DNA of 64,000 nt. It comes from a virus. Both the position numbers and the translations under genes were made by a program. The stretch is taken from positions 1 to 64,000 of the IMG/VR virus record IMGVR_UViG_3300035698_013326; one strand, 5' to 3'. The notes beneath the pieces are model-generated. The model did not search any database. It saw only the letters and a list, made by a program, of their open reading frames with translations, and was not told the DNA's origin. Every line of letters begins with the position of its first letter. The first letter of the stretch is position 1. Positions 52,480 to 59,826 of the stretch are shown here, in pieces.

Positions 52480-52692
52480 ATGCATTCACATGGGCATGAG
52501 ATTGTGGCCATACAGCCAAGACTTGATCCTAAGTTGCGAATCAAGTATGATAGCAAGGTGGAAGTCTTTTATCTAGAAAAGAAGGGCATCTGTGGGTGGC
52601 ATGCAATAGAAAGCACGATAGAGTTGAAGACTGCGCGTGTGTGGAGCATGGCTCATTTGATGGGTTGGATTTCGGAGCGATGGGGAGATTGA
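52480..52692 (+). CDS. Hypothetical protein
   Basis: A 70-residue protein with a beta-rich start (HEIVAIQPRLDPKLRIKYDS) and a helical end. Overlaps the SNF2 helicase start by 13 bases. Not recognised. Confidence 0.65.
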   Translation: MHSHGHEIVAIQPRLDPKLRIKYDSKVEVFYLEKKGICGWHAIESTIELKTARVWSMAHLMGWISERWGD

Positions 52693-54134
52693 ATTGGAAG
52701 GCGATAACAGATGAGAAGTTAGACTGGGCACTGGAGGGCTGCAATTTTAAGCGGGCTCCTCGGTGGCATCAGAAGGTGTCTATGGTCTTTTCCTCTCAGA
52801 GGGACCGTGTGGCCTTCTGGCACCCTATTGGTAGTGGGAAGACTGCCACAGGGTATTATGTCATGGAACACATCTGGCGGTGTCCTAGGCTGCTTGTCGT
52901 GGGTCCTACGTCGTCATTTGGAGCGTGGGAGAGTAACTTGGAATGGACGGATTATGATGGTGTGATTCTATCTGGGACTATAGATGAGAGGATCGAGAAG
53001 CTTCAAGAGAATCATAATGTGTTTGTGAGTAATTACGAGGGTTTGAAGTACATCTATGGGCGCAAGGCTGGGAATAAATGGTACATTGATTATGATGCGT
53101 TCGTGGATGAATTTGATGGTGTCATTTTTGATGAGGCGCATAGGTGTAAGGCGTTTGATTCATTGCAGTCCAAGATTTGTTGTGAGTTGAGCAGGCAGGC
53201 GAAGCATGTGATAGGGTTGTCTGGTACGCCGTTTGATAAGAATCTCTTGGAGCTGTTTAATGTGTATAAGGCCATTGATCAGGGGCAGTGTCTTGGGTCC
53301 AATTTTTTTCGGTATCGGTTGGACAATTTCAAGAAGGGCTTCTATCAGTGGGAGGAGCGTGAGGGCTCTGAGATGAAGATCTTTGACATGGTGGCTCCGG
53401 TAACATTGGCGTTTGAAAGATCTGAGTGTGCGGATCTTCCACCGTGTAATGAGGTGGTGTGGCATGTTACTCCGAGTCAGGAGTTTCGCAAATGGGAATT
53501 GAAGATCCTCACTAAGAAGTACCTCACGATCAATGGTAATAAGGTGGACGTGCGGGAGGATTCTCAGAGGTCACACAAGTACAAGCAGATTTTGGGTGGG
53601 TACATCTATTACAAAGTTGAGGGTTGTGACGATAGGTGTATCAAGTATTTGAAGAAAAGTCCAAAAGTTGATACATTTATGGAGATTGTTTCGGATCATC
53701 CGGTCAAGATTATTGTATTTTACATGTACGATGGCGCTGATGTCATTATTCAGAAGGCTTTGGAGAAGGCCAAGATATCGTATGTGACGATTAAGGGGGG
53801 TCAGAGTGCTAAGAAACGCAGAGCGGCAGAGATGGCTTTTCTTAATGATCCGGATGTGTCGGTGTGTGTTTGCAATACGAAGTGTGGTGGTGAGTCATGG
53901 GAAGGGTACTCAGCGGAGATTGTTGTGTTCTATGATATCCTCACCTCTCCGACCATTCGGAAGCAGTGTATCGGTCGGATGCATAGGGATGGGCAGGAGA
54001 AGGAAACAACTGTGATTGAGTTGGTTATGCAGGGGACATTTGATGAGAGATCGAAAGAGAATCAGGGTCCTCGCGCTGATCTTCAGAAAGAGTTCAACGA
54101 ATACTTGTCGGACTATGGAGGCACAGGTGGATAG
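52680..54134 (+). CDS. SNF2-family DNA helicase/translocase
   Basis: A 484-residue SF2 helicase. HPIGSGKTATGY near residue 47 is motif I, VIFDEAHRCKAF near 147-158 motif II, IGLSGTPFDKN near 179-189 motif III, CNTKCGGESWEGY near 402-414 motif V and QCIGRMHRDGQEK near 429-441 motif VI. SNF2 proteins move along duplex DNA; in phages they are linked to recombination and repair. Start at ATG 52680; an upstream start at 52596 lies in the previous gene. Confidence 0.93.
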   Translation: MGRLNWKAITDEKLDWALEGCNFKRAPRWHQKVSMVFSSQRDRVAFWHPIGSGKTATGYYVMEHIWRCPRLLVVGPTSSFGAWESNLEWTDYDGVILSGTIDERIEKLQENHNVFVSNYEGLKYIYGRKAGNKWYIDYDAFVDEFDGVIFDEAHRCKAFDSLQSKICCELSRQAKHVIGLSGTPFDKNLLELFNVYKAIDQGQCLGSNFFRYRLDNFKKGFYQWEEREGSEMKIFDMVAPVTLAFERSECADLPPCNEVVWHVTPSQEFRKWELKILTKKYLTINGNKVDVREDSQRSHKYKQILGGYIYYKVEGCDDRCIKYLKKSPKVDTFMEIVSDHPVKIIVFYMYDGADVIIQKALEKAKISYVTIKGGQSAKKRRAAEMAFLNDPDVSVCVCNTKCGGESWEGYSAEIVVFYDILTSPTIRKQCIGRMHRDGQEKETTVIELVMQGTFDERSKENQGPRADLQKEFNEYLSDYGGTGG

Positions 54135-54613
54135 CAGAGAGATTCCAGATTTTCCTGGGTATTTGGGTCTATGAGGATGGGCAAGTTTGGTCTGATCCAA
54201 AGGGCACTAATATTTCTGGTAAATTTCTTAGTGTTAATTGTGATGAAAATGGATATGGGTTAAATTGCAGTGGTAAGAGGTATACACGGAAGGCTCATCG
54301 TCTTGTTCTTGAAGCTTTTGTATATTCACGTCCAGAAGGAATGGAATGTCGTCATTTGGATGGTAATAAGCGGAATAATCATGTATCTAATTTGTGTTGG
54401 GGAACTAGGGCAGAGAATGTTGCTGATAAGCAGAGACACGGAACTATGGTGAGGGGAAGTAAGCATAAGTTAGCAAAGTTGACAGAACAAGATGTGATGG
54501 AAATTCGTGATTTAATGAGGGGACCATATTCTCAACGAAAAGTTGGTGAGATGTATGGTATTTGTCGTCAACAGGTGACTAAAATTAAGAGTAGGAGGCA
54601 ATGGAATGGCTAA
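54127..54613 (+). pseudogene. HNH homing endonuclease with a frameshift
   Basis: GTG 54127 behind GGAGG opens EIPDFPGYL, the usual start of phage HNH homing endonucleases, but the frame stops at TGA 54172. The +1 frame continues from VYEDGQVWSD to the end at 54613 without a stop and holds the HNH core (AHRLVLEAF, then CRHLDGNKRNNHVSNLCWG in part) and a C-terminal helix-turn-helix (VGEMYGICRQQVTKI). Removing one G from the GGG at 54165-54167 restores the full reading frame. Inserted between the SNF2 helicase and the next gene. Confidence 0.78.
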
Positions 54614-54932
54614 GAAGAAACGTGGACAGAAGTTCAAGACGAGACGTCCGTTCAATCGGGAAGAAGCATTTCCTAAGAAGGCGGCTCAGAAGAATATGGC
54701 AGAGGAAATGGTCTTGTTTCAGACCATGGTGATGAGTATTAGTCGTGCGTTTCCGGATCGTGATGAGCGGATGGAATACATTCGGGTGTTGATTGATGGT
54801 TTGACACGTGATTTGACAATGGAGGATGAGGAAGATGGCACATGCAGTGATACAGATGTTGAAGGGAGCGAAGAAGAAGCTGGAGAAGGCGAAAGCGAGT
54901 GCGCAGAGTTTGACGGGCCTGAAATTGGTTGA
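54606..54932 (+). CDS. Hypothetical protein with acidic tail
   Basis: A 108-residue protein. The first 75 residues are basic then helical (MAKKKRGQKFKTRRPFNREE, partial); the last 35 are very acidic and overlap another gene in the +1 frame by 98 bases. Start ATG 54606 overlaps the HNH end. Not recognised. Confidence 0.6.
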   Translation: MAKKKRGQKFKTRRPFNREEAFPKKAAQKNMAEEMVLFQTMVMSISRAFPDRDERMEYIRVLIDGLTRDLTMEDEEDGTCSDTDVEGSEEEAGEGESECAEFDGPEIG

Positions 54933-55020
54933 GGTGGCTGATGCTCTGGTGCAGATTTGTGAACATCAGGAACAGATGATTGAGGTTCTGAAGAAGCGCA
55001 TCAATGATCTTCAGGAATAG
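54835..55020 (+). CDS. Helical protein overlapping the previous gene
   Basis: A 61-residue helical protein (MLKGAKKKLEKAKASAQS, then VEVADALVQICEHQEQM) starting at ATG 54835 behind GAGGAAG. The 98-base overlap in a different frame is unusual for this genome. Could be a coiled coil. Not recognised. Confidence 0.55.
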   Translation: MAHAVIQMLKGAKKKLEKAKASAQSLTGLKLVEVADALVQICEHQEQMIEVLKKRINDLQE

Positions 55021-55028
55021 GAGAGAAA

Positions 55029-55445
55029 ATGTTCGTGCTACAAGAGTGGTTGGGTGATGTTGGATGCAAGCAGCAGTCGATCTTGATGAGTGGCTTTCGT
55101 AGTCCGGATCACAATACTGTGGCAATCAAGAAGTGTGTGAGGTGGTTGCGGGGCAGGTGTCAAGTCAATGCTGATCCGTCGAAGCAGAGCTATATGAAGG
55201 ACATCCCTATGAATTATGGCCTGCTTGATGAGGCTATTGGGGAGTTGGAGTACTGTGCGGTCCATTATGTTCATCACTTTGCTGACAGTTTTGCTGTGGT
55301 TGCGTTCAATCATCCGGACCACATAACAAGGTGTTTCGCTAAGTATCTCTATGATCAAGTGGCTGAGGAGAAGTTTCATTTTCATCCGATGACGAAAGAT
55401 GAGTTCCTTCATCGTCATCGTGATAAGTTCAAGAAGCGTGGATAA
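55029..55445 (+). CDS. Hypothetical protein
   Basis: A 138-residue protein. FRSPDHNTVAIKKCVRWLR near residues 23-41 and HHFADSFAVVAFNHPD near 82-97 hint at a compact fold. His-rich C-terminus. AGGAGAGAAA precedes ATG 55029. Not recognised. Confidence 0.72.
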   Translation: MFVLQEWLGDVGCKQQSILMSGFRSPDHNTVAIKKCVRWLRGRCQVNADPSKQSYMKDIPMNYGLLDEAIGELEYCAVHYVHHFADSFAVVAFNHPDHITRCFAKYLYDQVAEEKFHFHPMTKDEFLHRHRDKFKKRG

Positions 55446-55466
55446 TTTTCAGAATAGGAGAAAGAT

Positions 55467-56723
55467 ATGCTGACAAGTGCAGAGTCAAACAATGCGATTG
55501 TGGTGGAGTTGCAGAACGTGCGGCCACATCCGAATGCTGACAGACTCCAGTTGGCCACTGTGGTTGGTGATCAGGTGGTGGTTGGTTTGGATGCAAGGGA
55601 TGGTGACATTGGGGTGTATTTCGACAGCAACCTGCGCCTGTCTCCGGACTTTCTACGGCTCAATAATCTGTACTCAAATTCAGAGATGAATGTGGATGAC
55701 AGTGTCAAGGGCTACTTCGGGAAGAATGGAAGAGTTCGGGCGCAGAAGTTCCGTGGTGCGATGTCGAATGGATATATTGCCACCATCCAGTCTATTCAGA
55801 AATTGGTTGGGGCAGTGAGTGGTATGGGCCTTATGTCGTACCTTAGCGTGGGTGACGAATTTACCCACGTGAATGGTGTGAATGTCTGTGAGAAGTATGT
55901 GGTTCCTTGCAAGTCTCCTGGTGCCATTGGGTCTCGTACAAAGAGAGTGCGAGTGCCTGTGTCAGAGATGTTCTGGAAGCATTGGGACACGAAGCAATTG
56001 CTTCGAGAGTATCACCGTATTCCGACTGGTGTGGTGTACATTGAGGAGAAGATCCATGGGACATCAGCGCGTACCGGGAATGTGCTCTTCAAGACACAAC
56101 GTCCGTGGTGGAAGTTTTGGGCTCCGAAGGAGACTGAGGAGTGGGGAGTGGTTAGTGGGACTCGTCGGGTGGACAGCATTCGAGCGCACCTTCATGGGGC
56201 ACGGCAGGAGGTTGAGGATAAGGTTCGTCCTCACCTGAAGAAGGGTGAGCAGATCTATTACGAGATCTTCGGCCACAGTTTGAGTGGGGCTGAGATCCAG
56301 GGTGGTTACTCTTATGGGTGTGCGGGTGGTCAGTATCGTGTGATCTTGTACAGAGTGACAGTGACGACTCCGGATGGTTTCTGTGTGGATCTATCGAGAC
56401 CAGCAGTTTACCAGCGTGCGGTGGAATTGGGGTTGGAGATGCCTCCGTTGTTGGGTGTGGGACTCTATCATGCTGAGGAGCAGGTGGTGTCTGGTTTGGA
56501 TGTGTGGACGTTCCAGTACAAGAATATGAACTTGGAAGGGTTGAAGGGGCAGGTTAAGGGCAAGTCTACTCTGGATGCAAGTACACTCCTGGAGGGTGTG
56601 GTGGTCTGGTTCTTGGATGATTATGGCAAATGGAGATGCCTTAAGCTCAAGAGTGATGAGTTTTTGCTCAAGGAAGACAAGCAACGTGAGAAGGGCATCG
56701 GTGACGTAGAAGATAATCAATAG
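55467..56723 (+). CDS. RNA ligase, DRB0094/Rnl-type
   Basis: A 418-residue nucleotidyltransferase ligase. Residues 12-40 (VRPHPNADRLQLATVVGDQVVVG, partial) resemble the OB domain in front of DRB0094-type RNA ligases. The ligase domain has YIEEKIHGTSA near residue 190 with the adenylated Lys, YYEIFGHSL near 264-272, LLEGVVVWF near 373-381 and LKLKSDEF near 391. It seals 3'-OH/5'-phosphate RNA ends, complementing RtcB. Strong ribosome binding site. Confidence 0.85.
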   Translation: MLTSAESNNAIVVELQNVRPHPNADRLQLATVVGDQVVVGLDARDGDIGVYFDSNLRLSPDFLRLNNLYSNSEMNVDDSVKGYFGKNGRVRAQKFRGAMSNGYIATIQSIQKLVGAVSGMGLMSYLSVGDEFTHVNGVNVCEKYVVPCKSPGAIGSRTKRVRVPVSEMFWKHWDTKQLLREYHRIPTGVVYIEEKIHGTSARTGNVLFKTQRPWWKFWAPKETEEWGVVSGTRRVDSIRAHLHGARQEVEDKVRPHLKKGEQIYYEIFGHSLSGAEIQGGYSYGCAGGQYRVILYRVTVTTPDGFCVDLSRPAVYQRAVELGLEMPPLLGVGLYHAEEQVVSGLDVWTFQYKNMNLEGLKGQVKGKSTLDASTLLEGVVVWFLDDYGKWRCLKLKSDEFLLKEDKQREKGIGDVEDNQ

Positions 56724-56733
56724 GAGGATATTT

Positions 56734-56973
56734 ATGAGCTTTTCTGATCCTGCTCAGGTGGATTTGTTAAATGAACGAGCGATAGTGCAACATATCAGAG
56801 ACATGTTGAATTTGCATGATTTGATAGATGGTGGGATCGAGGAGAAATTGGAGGAATTTCGAAAGCGGTTGTTGAGTGTGGGGTGGAGTAGGGATCGTGT
56901 GCATGTTCTTGAAATGAGGGCGTCTCATAATACAAGGTATGAGCGCCTTATACCACCACCAATTGTGAGGTAG
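56734..56973 (+). CDS. Helical hypothetical protein
   Basis: A 79-residue helical protein (LLNERAIVQHIRDMLNLHDL) with AGGAGG before ATG 56734. Not recognised. Confidence 0.65.
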   Translation: MSFSDPAQVDLLNERAIVQHIRDMLNLHDLIDGGIEEKLEEFRKRLLSVGWSRDRVHVLEMRASHNTRYERLIPPPIVR

Positions 56974-56976
56974 GTT

Positions 56977-57102
56977 ATGTATAGATGTAAGCATACTGGA
57001 AGTTGGTTGGCTGCGGTATTTTTCGATAGGGGCGGAAATCTCATGAAGTTTTTGTGTGCCTATGTGAATGGTGAGGTTTATTTCTGTATGGGTGTTGGTT
57101 GA
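56977..57102 (+). CDS. 41-residue hypothetical protein
   Basis: ATG 56977 opens a 41-residue frame with three Cys and many aromatic residues (WLAAVFFDRGGNLMKFLCAY). It ends 12 bases before the primase start. No strong ribosome binding site. Not recognised. Confidence 0.45.
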   Translation: MYRCKHTGSWLAAVFFDRGGNLMKFLCAYVNGEVYFCMGVG

Positions 57103-57114
57103 AGAATACAGGGA

Positions 57115-58086
57115 ATGGATGGCGCAGGGTGGGACGAAATGAATTATGAAAGAGTGATCATTGATGTTTTGTCTGAGGCTGAGATAGAGTTTTGGACACG
57201 AGGCAAGAACGTTAGTGCAGAGACCGTTAATATCAATTGTCCACTCTGTGCTATTGATGGTCCATTGGGACCGGACCCTAGTAATCATTGTGGTATCTTC
57301 AAGGAGACTTTGAAATTTAGTTGCTGGAGATGTGGTAGGAAGGGAACTTTGGCGTTCCTGTTGGCAATCATAACGCATACCAAGATTGCATACTGTGAGC
57401 AGCTTATTATGGACATGGGTGTAACACTGGAGGATGATCCAGTGGCTCAGGTTCAGCGGATGATTCGTGGTGATGTGGAAGCTACGGTGGAGGAGCGGAA
57501 TGAATTTCAGGGACTGCCTCGTCAGTTCGAGTTGGTGGAGTTTGATACAGATTTTCCTTTGATTGATGATTACCTGGAGTGGAGAGATCTGTACATTGAG
57601 GATTTGGTGGAGCGCGGGTGTGGTATTTGTAGGACTGGGAATTGCATGAATCGTCTGGTCATTCCTGTTGTTCAAGACGGTGAGGTGGTGGCGTATCAGG
57701 CGGCTGATATGACGGGGAATGCACAAATCAAGTACAAGACATCTGACACGGATATGGACTACCTGTATGGGTTGGACGACATCCAGAAGGGTGGCATGAT
57801 GATCTTGACGGAGGGCATCTTGGACGCATGGCGTGTGAAGGAAAGCGCTGTGTGTGTCTTCGGTGCCTCACTGACGGACGGCCAGCAGACGCGGATCATA
57901 GATAGTGAGGTGTTGGTATTGGTCTTTGCCTGGGACGGTGATGCTTACTGGAAGGCCAAGGAGGAGGCGAACTACTTTGGGCCGTTCATTCCAGAGGTGT
58001 ATGTAATCCAGTTTCCGGACGGAGAAGATCCGGATAGTTTGGGGCATGATGAGGTTTGGAGATTGATCCGAGAGGAGATAGGATGA
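57115..58086 (+). CDS. DNA primase (zinc ribbon and TOPRIM)
   Basis: A 323-residue primase. The zinc ribbon is CPLC near residue 42 and CWRCGRKG near 71-78. The TOPRIM part has LTEGILDAWRV near 231-241 and FAWDGDAYWKAK near 270-281 with the metal-binding acidic residues. It makes RNA primers for the DnaB-type helicase. Start may be ATG 57115 or 57139. Its stop overlaps the methyltransferase start. Confidence 0.87.
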   Translation: MDGAGWDEMNYERVIIDVLSEAEIEFWTRGKNVSAETVNINCPLCAIDGPLGPDPSNHCGIFKETLKFSCWRCGRKGTLAFLLAIITHTKIAYCEQLIMDMGVTLEDDPVAQVQRMIRGDVEATVEERNEFQGLPRQFELVEFDTDFPLIDDYLEWRDLYIEDLVERGCGICRTGNCMNRLVIPVVQDGEVVAYQAADMTGNAQIKYKTSDTDMDYLYGLDDIQKGGMMILTEGILDAWRVKESAVCVFGASLTDGQQTRIIDSEVLVLVFAWDGDAYWKAKEEANYFGPFIPEVYVIQFPDGEDPDSLGHDEVWRLIREEIG

Positions 58087-58829
58087 GTGTAGAGCAGAAT
58101 CGAATCATATGTGGAGACTGTTTGGATATTCTTCCAGAGTTGTCGGTGGCAAGGATGGTCTTTGCTGATCCTCCGGACAATCTTGGGATGATCTATGCAG
58201 AGTTCCAAGATAAGTGGCCCACACCTCAGGAATATTACGATTGGTTGTGGAATCGGCTACAGTATTGTTTTGGTTCCTCTGTGATTTGGTGGAGTGTGTA
58301 CCACAAGCATCGTGCAGAGTTGGAGTACATGGTGCGGTCAGCTGATTTCTTTGAAGAAGTAGGGAATCCTACCTATGACTATCGTTTGCTGTTCTGGAGA
58401 TTCAAGTTTGGGCAGCATAGGACCACGGACTGTGCAAATGGGTATCGACCATTGATGCGGTACAGTCTTCCAGGAGTGGAATGGAATACAGACGAGATCC
58501 GAATCAAGTCTGATAGGCAACTGAAGTACAAGGACAAGCGGGCGAATCCTTTGGGGAAGGTTCCGGATGATGTGTGGGAAATTCCCAGAGTTTGTGGAAC
58601 ATTCAAGGAGCGACGTAATTGGATTCCGAATCAGCATCCTGAGGCGTTGATTGAGCGGATGGTACTGATGAGCACCAATCCTGGAGATTTGGTCGTGGAC
58701 CTATTTGCGGGCAGTGGCACGGTGCATCGTGTATGCAAGCGGCTGGGCAGGCAGAGCATCAGTATTGAAGTGTCACAGAAGTATGTGGACAACATTAGAA
58801 GAGAGGATGACGATGAGCGTAGATCGTAA
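58083..58829 (+). CDS. DNA methyltransferase, N6-A or N4-C type
   Basis: A 248-residue methyltransferase of the beta type: catalytic FADPPDNLGM near residue 27 comes before the SAM-binding VVDLFAGSGTV near 203-213. Phages use such enzymes to avoid restriction. No matching nuclease gene is near, so it is an orphan. ATG 58083 overlaps the primase stop. Overlaps the clamp gene by 17 bases. Confidence 0.9.
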   Translation: MSVEQNRIICGDCLDILPELSVARMVFADPPDNLGMIYAEFQDKWPTPQEYYDWLWNRLQYCFGSSVIWWSVYHKHRAELEYMVRSADFFEEVGNPTYDYRLLFWRFKFGQHRTTDCANGYRPLMRYSLPGVEWNTDEIRIKSDRQLKYKDKRANPLGKVPDDVWEIPRVCGTFKERRNWIPNQHPEALIERMVLMSTNPGDLVVDLFAGSGTVHRVCKRLGRQSISIEVSQKYVDNIRREDDDERRS

Positions 58830-59823
58830 GGAGCTGATTCAGTGTCTGACTGCCATGCTTCCGGCGTTGAAGTCTGGTGGCAGCTTTCACTTTGTGGGTG
58901 ACAAGGTTCAGGTGTCGTCTGGGGAGATTCAGATTGAGGCCCCTCTTCCTGGCCTACATGATGCACTGCATTGTAGTGTTCCAGGGAAGCCCCTGATGGA
59001 TCTGCTGAAGTGCTCCGATGCGGAGCATGTGGAATTGGAGGCTCGCCGGAGTACACTGAAGGTGGTGGCAGGTGGGCTAAAGGCCAAGCTCAAGATCAGC
59101 ACAGATTCTATAGCAAGTATTCCTTCAGCTTCTGGAGATCCCATTGAGGTGGGTGATTTGGAAGATCTGATTGCTGGGCTGAAGGTGTGCAGCATTGGTG
59201 TGTCGAAAGATGATATGGACGGCGTTCTATGTGGGGTGTGTGTGGCTGGGAAGTACCTCTATGCATCCGACAAGTTTAGAATCGTGAGATACGAATTACA
59301 GAATGAGGTGGACATGCAGTGCTCCATCCCTGTGTCATTCATCAAGGCTATAGGGAAGCTGGGCAAGCATGGTGGTAAGATCTACCACTCCTCTCGTTTG
59401 ACTTTCGTCGGTGAGGATGGTGCAGTGATCACGTCCAGCTTAGTGAAGGGTGCATATCCAGATCTATCTCATATGTTTCCGAAGTCCGATCCTGTGAAGA
59501 TCTCCTTTGGTGAGAAGCCTATCGTTACTTCTCTAGAAAAGCACCGGGTGTATCAGAGTGGGGTGAGTCTTGGGGATCAGGAGCTGGAGATCTTCATTAC
59601 TGGCACCACGTGCTCTATCATATCGGAGGGTGGTATTGGTACACTGAAGGAAGAGGTGGAAATTGATTCTGATTTTGGTGACAAGGAATTGGGATTTTTT
59701 GTGAACCCTGCGCTGTTTGAGGGCGTAGAAAAGACATGTACCTCTTTCGATTTCCATAAGGAAGAGGGCACTGTGATGTTCAATTCTGGTTCGGCCACAT
59801 ATCTGATTCGCACGAGGGAGTAG
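58813..59823 (+). CDS. DNA polymerase sliding clamp (DnaN-like)
   Basis: A 336-residue protein with clamp-like repeated domains. ELIQCLTAMLPALKSGG near the start, LYASDKFRIVRYEL near residues 150-163 (the usual TDGFRL position) and VNPALFEGVEKTC near 295-307 fit a beta clamp. The next gene is the polymerase and a clamp loader follows 3.8 kb further. ATG 58813 was chosen over 58807 for spacing. Confidence 0.78.
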   Translation: MSVDRKELIQCLTAMLPALKSGGSFHFVGDKVQVSSGEIQIEAPLPGLHDALHCSVPGKPLMDLLKCSDAEHVELEARRSTLKVVAGGLKAKLKISTDSIASIPSASGDPIEVGDLEDLIAGLKVCSIGVSKDDMDGVLCGVCVAGKYLYASDKFRIVRYELQNEVDMQCSIPVSFIKAIGKLGKHGGKIYHSSRLTFVGEDGAVITSSLVKGAYPDLSHMFPKSDPVKISFGEKPIVTSLEKHRVYQSGVSLGDQELEIFITGTTCSIISEGGIGTLKEEVEIDSDFGDKELGFFVNPALFEGVEKTCTSFDFHKEEGTVMFNSGSATYLIRTRE

Positions 59824-59826
59824 TCA

